Below are positions 57,320-64,000 of a DNA stretch of 64,000 nucleotides, in pieces. Source of the DNA: DATARH01 sp050246595 (GTDB lineage: Bacteria > Pseudomonadota > Alphaproteobacteria > ATCC43930 > CGMCC-115725); contig JBFWVT010000010.1 of NCBI GenBank assembly GCA_050246595.1, positions 29,273 through 93,272 of the forward strand, given 5' to 3'. The position numbers and the translations under genes are program-made. The notes beneath the pieces were generated by a model, which was given only the letters and a program-made list of their open reading frames with translations, made no database searches and was not told the DNA's origin. Each line of letters opens with the position of its first letter. The first letter of the stretch is position 1.

Positions 57320-59602
57320 TTAGAGCAACACTCCACATTTCACTAATTCCTCACGCGCAAATTGCCCGGCCGGCGGTGCAAGGTTCGACGCACGTGTGTA
57401 ATAGATTACAGCCTCGGAAAGGCGGCCCTGGATCTTCATCAGGTGTCCCATTTGGAGATTTATATCAGCGTTCTCAGGGCAAAGATCGATTGCCCGTCGA
57501 TAGGCAATTTCTGCTTCTGTAAAGCGATCACTGTGTTTCAGACTATGGCCATACTGCACCCACATCGCAAAATTGTCCGGGTCTAACTCTAGCCCCTTTC
57601 CGTACAGATGTGCTGCACTCGACCAATCTCGCTGGTCCCTGGCTCGATCCGCTTCAACAAACGCCTCGGTTGCCGCAACTAGCTGAGCATGGTTCGAACG
57701 TACTCGCCATATCCTCCGACGTTTGCTACGTGCAGCGTCAATTTGCACCGGTCTCGGAGCCCCATATGTCGATGCCTGCTCGGCTATGTATGTCATCGAG
57801 CCAAGCCTGCCCAAGACGATCCCTCGAAACCGCATAGCTCCGGCCGGACAGCGATCCGTTGAAATTCGAAACTCAATCGATGCGTCATTTTTCTCTTGAA
57901 TGAACTCAAGAGTAGGTTGAACGCCTGCCTTTAAATCTTTAAGCGACAAAACTTTCTGACAAAGCTGCCTTCCGGAATCTGCAATATCGAAGCGCAATCT
58001 GCCGGCAGCCGGATCATTTTCGCAATCTATTAATTCAACTTGAAAATCAACAGAGTACATTCCTTTTGGGATGGGGATATAGGGACCGAATATCAGATGG
58101 TCGTGTTCTGTATTCAGTGGTACCGTGACCGCGCTCTGTGGAAGTGGCCCTTCCATCGTCGAAAACCTGGAGGCAGGAATTAGAATACCGATCCGGCGAT
58201 CTTCTCCGCGGCCATATGCCGGCCGTTGAACACCTCTGACATTTGTCTGTTCATCAAACGTAATCGATTTTATAGAAGTAAACTCCTCATAGGCTTCCAA
58301 ATCGTAGCGTGTCATAAAGTTGCTCGGGATCTCACATGGAAGCTCCGAAAGAACCTGGTGTGAGTAATTCGCAGCTCGCTTGGTAAGGTACCGAATCTGC
58401 TCCTTGATATTATCATTAAATTCTTCATTCGCACACGGAGCCGGAGGTAGGTCCTCTGGGGTTCCGGCATCTGGCACCGGAAACAAACTATTAAGGCCTT
58501 GACGTATTTGCGAAACGACTATGCTATTTGTATATTGCGGGAGAATTCTGTCATTTTGATAGCGCAATATGTACGAGCGAATATTGACATCCTGCAATGC
58601 GACGATAGCGGCAGCGAACTGTGCTGCTGTAAACTCTGAGAATGCGAGGGGATAGGTCCCGAGTAGCTCCGCGATTGCGGTCTGCTTGAGGGCGACTGTG
58701 GGAAGGCCGGATCGCATTGCTTCAAAAATTGGCAAACCGAATCCTTCATGCTCCGAGAGGCAAACAAAGGCGTCGGCGTCACGGTAAAGTTGGTTAAGCT
58801 CGCCCTTATCGACTTCTCCAGGGAGGTAAAGCTTCACTGAAAGTTGTGCCGCCAGCTCCCTCAGATGATCGGCATAAGGGCGAAGACTGGAATCGATACG
58901 GCCGGGGCAGATTACTTCCGTCGACAAGCCAAGCTGTTCCTGCAGGCAGCCAGCCGTCGCGAGCAGGTGTCTATGGCCCTTATGCGGCACGATACGCCCG
59001 ACAAACAGAAGCTTGCAGTAATTGCCACTTGGCCTGACTACCGAGGCTGCGTCAGAGAGTCCGCCATTTCCGGCTTCACCCATGAGATATCCTGAGGCAG
59101 GATAAACGACGTGCAGCTTCTCCGGCCGGATGCCAAGGACTTCCAACTGCCGAGCGCTGTACCGGCTGTTGCACCAAACGCGGACAAAGTTAGCCTCCGC
59201 CAATCCGATGATACGCCTGTAGCCGCGGATCGTCCTATCAACGAACTGTTTTCCATATCGCGCAAAAAACCAGGGTGGCGTATTATTGTGCCAGCGCACA
59301 ACCAGTTCCGGCTTGCGGTCCAAAAGCAATTCTTCGATATCCGGCCAGCCATCACAATAATGATAGATAACGACGGTGTTTCGATTGTCCCAAGATGCTC
59401 TTGTTAGTTCATCGATCGGTTCCGCCGGAATGTCAGAATGGAGATTCTTGTCCAGTCGGGCACAGAAGAGACGAACATTGATCCGGCTCCCAAACAAATC
59501 ATGCAAAACTCGCCAGTGATAGATCGCATCGAACCCTATGGAATCCCCCTTTTCGAACAAGCCTTCGACGCAGATAAACAGATTTGTCGGCAAGCGATCC
59601 AT
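57320..59602 (-). CDS. GT4 glycosyltransferase fused to a beta-sandwich and TPR domain
   Basis: A 760-residue three-part protein. Residues 1-370 are a GT-B glycosyltransferase of family 4: LLFVGRIVPHKGHRHLLATA, then the E-x7-E active site CLSEHEGFGLPIFEAMRSGL; the N-terminal half contains VVIYHYCDGWPDIEELL. A linker leads to a beta-rich region, about 490-620 (GPYIPIPKGMYSVDFQVELI), that resembles carbohydrate-associated sandwich domains. Residues about 650-750 are TPR repeats (WSSAAHLYGKGLELDPDNFA, then AEIAYRRAIDLCPENADINL). Base composition is nearer 50% G+C than its surroundings. It probably builds a surface or protein-linked glycan. Six bases separate it from the methyltransferase-like gene upstream. 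Confidence 0.87.
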   Translation of the reverse strand: MDRLPTNLFICVEGLFEKGDSIGFDAIYHWRVLHDLFGSRINVRLFCARLDKNLHSDIPAEPIDELTRASWDNRNTVVIYHYCDGWPDIEELLLDRKPELVVRWHNNTPPWFFARYGKQFVDRTIRGYRRIIGLAEANFVRVWCNSRYSARQLEVLGIRPEKLHVVYPASGYLMGEAGNGGLSDAASVVRPSGNYCKLLFVGRIVPHKGHRHLLATAGCLQEQLGLSTEVICPGRIDSSLRPYADHLRELAAQLSVKLYLPGEVDKGELNQLYRDADAFVCLSEHEGFGLPIFEAMRSGLPTVALKQTAIAELLGTYPLAFSEFTAAQFAAAIVALQDVNIRSYILRYQNDRILPQYTNSIVVSQIRQGLNSLFPVPDAGTPEDLPPAPCANEEFNDNIKEQIRYLTKRAANYSHQVLSELPCEIPSNFMTRYDLEAYEEFTSIKSITFDEQTNVRGVQRPAYGRGEDRRIGILIPASRFSTMEGPLPQSAVTVPLNTEHDHLIFGPYIPIPKGMYSVDFQVELIDCENDPAAGRLRFDIADSGRQLCQKVLSLKDLKAGVQPTLEFIQEKNDASIEFRISTDRCPAGAMRFRGIVLGRLGSMTYIAEQASTYGAPRPVQIDAARSKRRRIWRVRSNHAQLVAATEAFVEADRARDQRDWSSAAHLYGKGLELDPDNFAMWVQYGHSLKHSDRFTEAEIAYRRAIDLCPENADINLQMGHLMKIQGRLSEAVIYYTRASNLAPPAGQFAREELVKCGVLL

Positions 59603-59608
59603 CGGTCG

Positions 59609-60247
59609 TCACCTCGCGACTGTCGGTCGCTGCGGCTTGCCGAAAATGGATATGTAGGTAATGTAATTGAAAATGCGCAAATGCTCGGCACCTGCGAGAC
59701 GCGCCGATATTTGATAATTAAATTCGTATCCGCAATCTTTTGTAAAAAAATTGTAGCGCCATTTATGTAGAGGAGGTGTTTCGTGATTCTTGTCGGTTGG
59801 ATCAAGTGTCGTGTCTTTAGGATATAGCGTCGGGGCGGTGCCCAAATATCTTTCGCAAGCAACCCATGAATTCCAGTCCGCGAACTCTAGACGGCTCTCC
59901 GGGACATACTCAATTGCATCGTTGGAGTGGTTGAACTGATAGGTGGAATCCAGCAGTGTCATGGCTACGTCGAAAGCGCTGATGCACAGAACTCCAACCC
60001 GCTCGATCGCCCATTCTGACCAATCGTAACCATAAGATTCCATACCAAGCTCGCGGAAGTGGTTGACGGTATAAACAGCAGCGCATCTCATATCGAGGGA
60101 TATGCCGGGCCGAAACAGATTGAACAGTGTATCGGTCAGCATCCGCGAGCGATCTGACACGTTACTTATATAATCTCCATAGTTGCTTTTATCGAAGCCC
60201 TGAAAATAGGCGGCGTCATAGCGTGCTTTATGCAATTGACCTTTCAT
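59609..60247 (-). CDS. Degenerate SAM-methyltransferase-like protein of the glycan islet
   Basis: A 212-residue protein. The frame RYDAAYFQGFDKSNYGDYIS, then GISLDMRCAAVYTVNHFREL and GMESYGYDWSEWAIERVG, follows glycan-cluster methyltransferases (YF.G.....YgdY, LDvGCA.GY.v..LrelG, G.D.SeWAI). In motif I both glycines are changed: GC has become RC and AGY has become AVY, each by one base. The usual motif IV segment (LPF.D.SFD.v...LEH) is missing, although LDPTDKNHETPPLHKWRYNF at the end is kept. It is probably decayed or has lost SAM binding. The start ATG at 60247 follows GAAGAG. It is upstream of, and coupled to, the glycosyltransferase gene. Confidence 0.65.
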   Translation of the reverse strand: MKGQLHKARYDAAYFQGFDKSNYGDYISNVSDRSRMLTDTLFNLFRPGISLDMRCAAVYTVNHFRELGMESYGYDWSEWAIERVGVLCISAFDVAMTLLDSTYQFNHSNDAIEYVPESRLEFADWNSWVACERYLGTAPTLYPKDTTLDPTDKNHETPPLHKWRYNFFTKDCGYEFNYQISARLAGAEHLRIFNYITYISIFGKPQRPTVAR

Positions 60248-60309
60248 CGCGTACTCTTCAGAGCTGCCGCGGTCATGATGCACAGCAACAGCCCCGTGTC
60301 AACCCATAA

Positions 60310-60430
60310 GCTGACTCATGTGGTAGGACTGCTCAATCAAATCGGTACCAGAGGCAACGCGGTTGAAGCGGACGAAACCTATGTCGGTGGGGCACGACGA
60401 AGAATCGCGCCATCGAATTGGCGTTAGCGT
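60310..60430 (+). pseudogene. IS1595-family transposase fragment
   Basis: A short readable stretch NAVEADETYVGGARRRIA carries the first catalytic acidic motif of ISXO2/IS1595 transposases (VEVDETYVGG). Nothing upstream or downstream continues the enzyme. It marks the right edge of the lower-GC glycan islet. Confidence 0.6.
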
Positions 60431-60744
60431 ATTTTTTGAAGAAGCGGCGTAGGTTGAACAGCATGAATTCACCCTTTCTTTTTGAACGACTCTGCTCTTT
60501 CCGCCATCATCGCGGAAGCGACAGCCCGAATTGGATTGGAGGGTGATCGACGCGCCAGTTGTAAGTACTCAATTCCGTGTGGTAGAACATGATTCTTAAA
60601 CAGGTTCTAAAGCACCTGTTTCCGTCCAGCCTCCGAAGCCTGTACGCTCGCGTCGCGTCGAGCAGTCGATGGCGGGTGACCGCCGCGACAAAGCCTGGGC
60701 TGGCCGGCGTGCCTGCCGAATGCTTTCGGCCAGACGCGTGTAAA

Positions 60745-60974
60745 GCTGGGCGACATTGTACCGGCAATCCCGCACCATAGTGTCAGGGTCGGAGAAGGCG
60801 AGCGGCACCCCGTAATTGCCGCGCCGCAGCTTTGGCAGTTTCCCGGCGGGTCGTACAGAGCGCCGCGACCTCGAACTGGGGCAGCGGCGCAGCGCCGGGA
60901 TATGGGCGATCGAGGCAAACCCGCAGCTTGCGCTCGCCCCGACAATGCCAACCCGATTCTCCGTTGCTCGCCAT
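60745..60974 (-). pseudogene. Gfo/Idh/MocA oxidoreductase N-terminal relic
   Basis: An ATG at 60974 behind GGAGG opens MASNGES, after which the nucleotide-binding start of a Gfo/Idh/MocA oxidoreductase can be read only by changing frame: VGIVGASASCGFASIAHIPA, then LPQFEVAALCTTRRETAKAA, then GVPLAFSDPDTMVRD. At least three frameshifts are needed and the catalytic domain is absent. The flanking 60431-60744 shows no gene. It lies 70 bases past the end of the CaiB-type gene. Confidence 0.65.
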
Positions 60975-61043
60975 CAGCCCCCTCCCGCGAAAGGCGACCT
61001 GTCTGCAACCCGGCACATGCTGCGCCGGGTTGGCCGGTGCGTG

Positions 61044-62240
61044 TCAGACGATACCGTCGCGGCGCAACTCCGCCACCGCTTCCGCGTCGAGGTCGAGCCA
61101 GTCGGCCAGCACCTCTGCGGTGTGCTCGCCGAGCAGCGGCGCCGGTTTGACTTCGGTCGGCACCCCGTTGAAGCGAACCGGCCAGGTCGGCATCGCCATC
61201 CTGCGCTCGCCGTGGGTCATGTATTGCAGGATGCCGCGCTCGTAAAAGCTCGGCTCGTTCACCAGTTCGTTGGTGTCGAGCACCGCGCCGGAGGGGACGC
61301 CGGCTCCGCTCAGCTGAGCCATCGCCTCGTGCTTGCTCCGCGTTCGGGTCCAGGTGCTGATGATCTCGTTGACCTCGGCCTCGTGCGTTATCCGTGCGTC
61401 GGCCGCATCGAAACGCGGATCGCCGATCAGATCCTCGCGCCCGATCAGCTTTAAGAGGCGCGGCCAATGCTCCGGGTTGGCGCGGCTGGTCAGGATATAG
61501 ACGTAATCGTTCGGGCCTTCCGGCTGGCACGGGAAGATGCCGCTCGGCGGGTTGGGAGCCGCCGCGCGACGCGGCGCCGCCTTGCCGGTGCGGGCCTGTG
61601 CGATAAACCCGCTGCGGCTGTAATGCATGATCGAATCCTGCATCGCGACTTGCAGGCGCTTGCCCTTGCCGGTGCGGGTGCGGTCGAACAGCGCGCTGAC
61701 GATGCTGAACGCCATCACCATGCCGGTGCCGGTATCGCCGATCGTCGGGCCAGGCTTGATCGGCCGCCCGCCCGGCTCGCCGGTGATGCTCATCGCCCCG
61801 CCAGCGGCCTGCGCGATCGGGTCGAAGGCCAGCCCGTTCTCGTATGGGCTGCCGGCGCCAAACCCCTTGATCTGCGCATAAATGATGCCGGGATTGATCG
61901 CGCTGACGACGTCGTAGCCGAGCCCCAGCCGCTCGACCGCCCCGGGCGCGAAATTTTCGGCGAAGACATCGGCCTTCTTCGCCATCTCCTTGACCAGCGC
62001 CAGACCGCGCTCGGATTTCAGATTGACGGTGAGCGACCGCTTATTGGCGTTGTACATCATGAAATAATAGGCATCGCCAAAGCCGGTGCGGCCGGCTTCG
62101 CCGCGAGGCGGCTCAACCTTCGCTATGTCGGCGCCCATCCAGGCGAGCGCCTCGGTGCAGGTCGTGCCGGCCTCGAACTGCGTCAGATCGAGGACGCGAA
62201 TGCCGGCCAGACAGCCGGGGGAAACGGGTGTCACGTCCAT
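61044..62240 (-). CDS. CaiB/BaiF-family CoA-transferase
   Basis: A 398-residue family III CoA-transferase. Signatures: GIRVLDLTQFEAGTTCTEAL, then MGADIAKVEPPRGEAGRTGF, DVFAENFAPGAVERLGLGYD, and INPGIIYAQIKGFGAGSPYE. The catalytic Asp is in IKPGPTIGDTGTGMVMAFSI, which aligns with Asp169 of formyl-CoA transferase. LLGEHTAEVLADWLDLDAEA is the usual end. The enzyme moves CoA between carboxylic acids; the acid is unknown. No dehydratase or dehydrogenase partner is adjacent. A BNR-repeat protein gene lies 116 bases upstream on the same strand. Confidence 0.95.
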   Translation of the reverse strand: MDVTPVSPGCLAGIRVLDLTQFEAGTTCTEALAWMGADIAKVEPPRGEAGRTGFGDAYYFMMYNANKRSLTVNLKSERGLALVKEMAKKADVFAENFAPGAVERLGLGYDVVSAINPGIIYAQIKGFGAGSPYENGLAFDPIAQAAGGAMSITGEPGGRPIKPGPTIGDTGTGMVMAFSIVSALFDRTRTGKGKRLQVAMQDSIMHYSRSGFIAQARTGKAAPRRAAAPNPPSGIFPCQPEGPNDYVYILTSRANPEHWPRLLKLIGREDLIGDPRFDAADARITHEAEVNEIISTWTRTRSKHEAMAQLSGAGVPSGAVLDTNELVNEPSFYERGILQYMTHGERRMAMPTWPVRFNGVPTEVKPAPLLGEHTAEVLADWLDLDAEAVAELRRDGIV

Positions 62241-62356
62241 AGCGGACTCCTTTGTGATTGCGTCCGGTTGCTTGTCACCTTACCGGAGAGGCGGGTACGA
62301 GAGGTGAAAAGCGGCAATTGCTCCGGTGAGAACTGACGCAAAATGCCCATTAACGG

Positions 62357-63391
62357 TCAGCCGCGCGCCAGGGCATAGACCTGGGTTCCGCCGGGAGGCG
62401 GCGGCTGCGCAATCCATGTCTCGCCGGCGTCGCGGCTGGTCCAGACCTCGCCGCCATTGGTGGCGCACGACATCAGGCTCGGCCGGCGCTCGTCGAACGC
62501 GAGCTTGAACATCGTATGCGGCACCGGACCGCCGACATCGACCTGGGCCCAGCTCTCGCCGCCGTCGCGGCTGCGCAGCAGCACGCCGAGATCGCTGATA
62601 AAGCCCGATCCGGCCGCCAGCCAGAGATGGCGCGGGTTGCCCGGCACCTCGCGGATGTCGCGGCAGTAGATCTGGCCCTTGCTGTTGAGCGGCTCCAGCT
62701 TCACGTGGCTCCAGTGCTCGCCGCCATCGGCGCTGCGGAACATGCCGGCGCGGGCGATCGCGAAGACCGTGCCCGGCCGCCAGCGGCTCGCCAGAACGCC
62801 GTGCATATCGACCATGTCATCGTTGACGTACTGACCGTGGCTCAGATTTTCCCAGTGCTCGCCGCCATCGGTGGAACGGATCGTGCCGCCGACCTCGATC
62901 GCGCCGTACAGATGATCCGGTTCGCTGGTGCTGGCATCGAGCATCAACACGCGCTTGGCCGGGTTGGCCCCCGGCGCGGTCGTGATCTCCGGAAAGCGCA
63001 CGCCAACCGGCAGGCGAGTCCAGCGTTCACCGGCGTCGTCGCTGCGGTAGATTTCGCTGTTTTCGCACCCGATCAGGATCACGTCCGGGTCGTGCGGGTG
63101 AAACAGGATCGACCAGACCGGCAGACCGTGGTCGGGAAGCTCGACCTTTTCCCAGTGCTCGCCGCGGTCGGCGCTGCGATAGGGGCCGGATTGAGTGCCG
63201 GCATAGATGACCGCCGGGTTCGCCGGATGCACCGCCAAGGCACGCACTTCCGGTCTCTCGGGCAGACCGCGCTGTATCGGCTTCCACTCGTTGCTGCCGT
63301 CAGCCAGGCGGAAGAGCCCGGCATCGACGGGCCGGCCGGGTCCGGTCTCTCCGGCCAGTCCGAGATATAGGTAGGATTGTTGCTCTGCCAT
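62357..63391 (-). CDS. BNR/sialidase-type beta-propeller protein
   Basis: A 344-residue beta-propeller. It contains five or more Asp-box repeats (S-x-D-x-G-x-x-W): YRSADRGEHWEKVELPD, YRSDDAGERWTRLPVG, IRSTDGGEHWENLSHG, FRSADGGEHWSHVKLE, LRSRDGGESWAQVDVG and TSRDAGETWIAQPPP. There is no signal peptide and no sialidase catalytic residue is apparent, so it belongs to the cytosolic WD40/YVTN/BNR-like group common next to catabolic genes in alpha- and betaproteobacteria. Function unknown. The ATG at 63391 precedes MAEQQSYLYLGLAGETG. It is upstream of the CoA-transferase gene and may share a transcript. Confidence 0.88.
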   Translation of the reverse strand: MAEQQSYLYLGLAGETGPGRPVDAGLFRLADGSNEWKPIQRGLPERPEVRALAVHPANPAVIYAGTQSGPYRSADRGEHWEKVELPDHGLPVWSILFHPHDPDVILIGCENSEIYRSDDAGERWTRLPVGVRFPEITTAPGANPAKRVLMLDASTSEPDHLYGAIEVGGTIRSTDGGEHWENLSHGQYVNDDMVDMHGVLASRWRPGTVFAIARAGMFRSADGGEHWSHVKLEPLNSKGQIYCRDIREVPGNPRHLWLAAGSGFISDLGVLLRSRDGGESWAQVDVGGPVPHTMFKLAFDERRPSLMSCATNGGEVWTSRDAGETWIAQPPPPGGTQVYALARG

Positions 63392-63527
63392 GACGCCGCC
63401 CTCTTCCGCTGCTATTGCGCGATGATCGGGCTGGCCGTTTCCAGCTCCAGTCATTTGCCGGTCAGGCCAGCAGCTCGCGTAATCTTGCCCATGGGTCATC
63501 GCCAATCGCAATGCCGTCGCGCAACGC

Positions 63528-63800
63528 CTACTGACGCCGCGCATAACGGCGCTCCGCCGAGAGCTGTGCGACCCCGCTTTCGACGATTGCGGCAAACAGG
63601 CTGTCAATGCGCTCGAAATACTGGTTGCCGGGTATGCAACGCGGGTCGATCGGGATCACCGCCTGCCAGCCCGCCTTCGATGTCTGAGCGCCCGGATACG
63701 CGCCCGAGCGGTCCTCGAAACCGAAGTTGCCCCCGGTCAACAGGGAAGAAGCGGCCAGGTCGGTATGGTTGCCCGTCGCCTCGGGATCTCGGCCGGCCTG
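63528..63800 (-). pseudogene. Ldh-family (malate/L-lactate dehydrogenase) C-terminal fragment
   Basis: The last about 70 residues read LLTGGNFGFEDRSGAYPGAQ, then TSKAGWQAVIPIDPRCIPGN and QYFERIDSLFAAIVESGVAQ, closing with RRYARRQ, which matches the C-terminal region of type-2 malate/L-lactate dehydrogenases (the IDP..F.....F..R.D.L....). Further upstream only VIRQAGRDPEATGNH can be followed, without the conserved barrel of the family, so the gene is truncated or rearranged. From 63801 to 64000 I see no supported feature; a frame open to the right edge from 63849 has no recognisable content. Confidence 0.45.
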
Positions 63801-64000
63801 CCGTATAACCGGCGACCGGGTTGCCAGGCGGGGCCGGCGGTGCGGGCCATGGCCCGGCCGGCGGCGTTTGCTTGGATCGGTGTCATCACCGATGCATCAC
63901 CTGCCGATTTTCGGGGGGTGACAGCGCGCCGGTGCCCAGGGCGGGGGAGGCGGCGTGCCCGCGGGGTGCCGGCTTGGGCCTGGCCGCGCGCATCGGGGTG

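Noticed and set aside
60607..61530. 307-codon minus-strand frame overlapping the CoA-transferase end
   Set aside because: Its composition is that of a frame-shifted shadow of the CaiB-type gene; only the Gfo/Idh/MocA-like words near 60750-60970 are meaningful.
1..64000. tRNA, rRNA or riboswitch genes
   Set aside because: I looked for T-loop GGTTCGAATCC-type words and conserved rRNA or riboswitch cores and found only coincidental partial matches inside genes.
63849..64000. Plus-strand gene running off the right edge
   Set aside because: The frame is open but has no ribosome site and no recognisable protein content.

Overview
The window is high-GC chromosomal DNA (about two thirds G+C by eye) with densely packed genes on both strands. 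The gene set points to an aerobic alphaproteobacterium, probably close to Rhodospirillales or Rhizobiales: an MmcB-type repair nuclease, a PmtA-like phospholipid N-methyltransferase, a long LeuA, a BrnTA module, CaiB/BaiF and LLM-type catabolic genes, and many Rhizobiales-style palindromic intergenic repeats. No rRNA, tRNA or CRISPR array was found, and I cannot name the species.

Layout. 1-13 kb: an edge-truncated PAS protein, a winged-helix protein, glycogen phosphorylase with a lipid-kinase-like gene, an IS630 remnant, a universal stress protein, an NMT1-type binding protein, a Rieske/NIPSNAP pair divergent from a TetR regulator, a DUF2852 membrane protein, an alpha/beta-hydrolase that lacks its nucleophile, and a sulfurtransferase. 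13-24 kb: leuA with a structured leader, an otnI-denD pair for four-carbon sugar acids, brnT-brnA, a PD-(D/E)XK-like protein, a ketopantoate-reductase relative, and a sugar epimerase/aminotransferase pair. 24-34 kb: an HSL esterase, lysS, a four-gene B-type (ba3-like) haem-copper oxidase operon ending in a dihaem cytochrome c, an ABC exporter, mmcB and an acyltransferase.

34-46 kb: an SDR/FAH-hydrolase operon, probably for deoxy-sugar acids. A low-GC RelA/SpoT-domain gene sits exactly inside its stop-start overlap. Then come a double cold-shock protein, pmtA, a 2-oxoglutarate dioxygenase, an MFS transporter, isobutyryl-CoA-dehydrogenase-like and thiolase genes, an LLM flavin enzyme, a second SDR and a cupin. 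46-55 kb: a PagL-like lipid A deacylase, a DcaP-like porin with a clear terminator, a PEP-CTERM protein, a methyltransferase and acnA. Two MITE-like elements with shared terminal repeats lie at 43.8 and 51.5 kb.

55-64 kb is the accessory part: an IS701 transposase relic split by an IS21 relic, a lower-GC glycosyltransferase-TPR gene with a decayed methyltransferase, an IS1595 fragment, an oxidoreductase relic, then a CaiB/BaiF CoA-transferase, a BNR-repeat protein and a Ldh-family tail. The strongest candidate for something new is the RelA/SpoT gene at 34.8-35.9 kb: one short ATGA motif marks both its edges, so translational coupling of the host operon is kept on each side.
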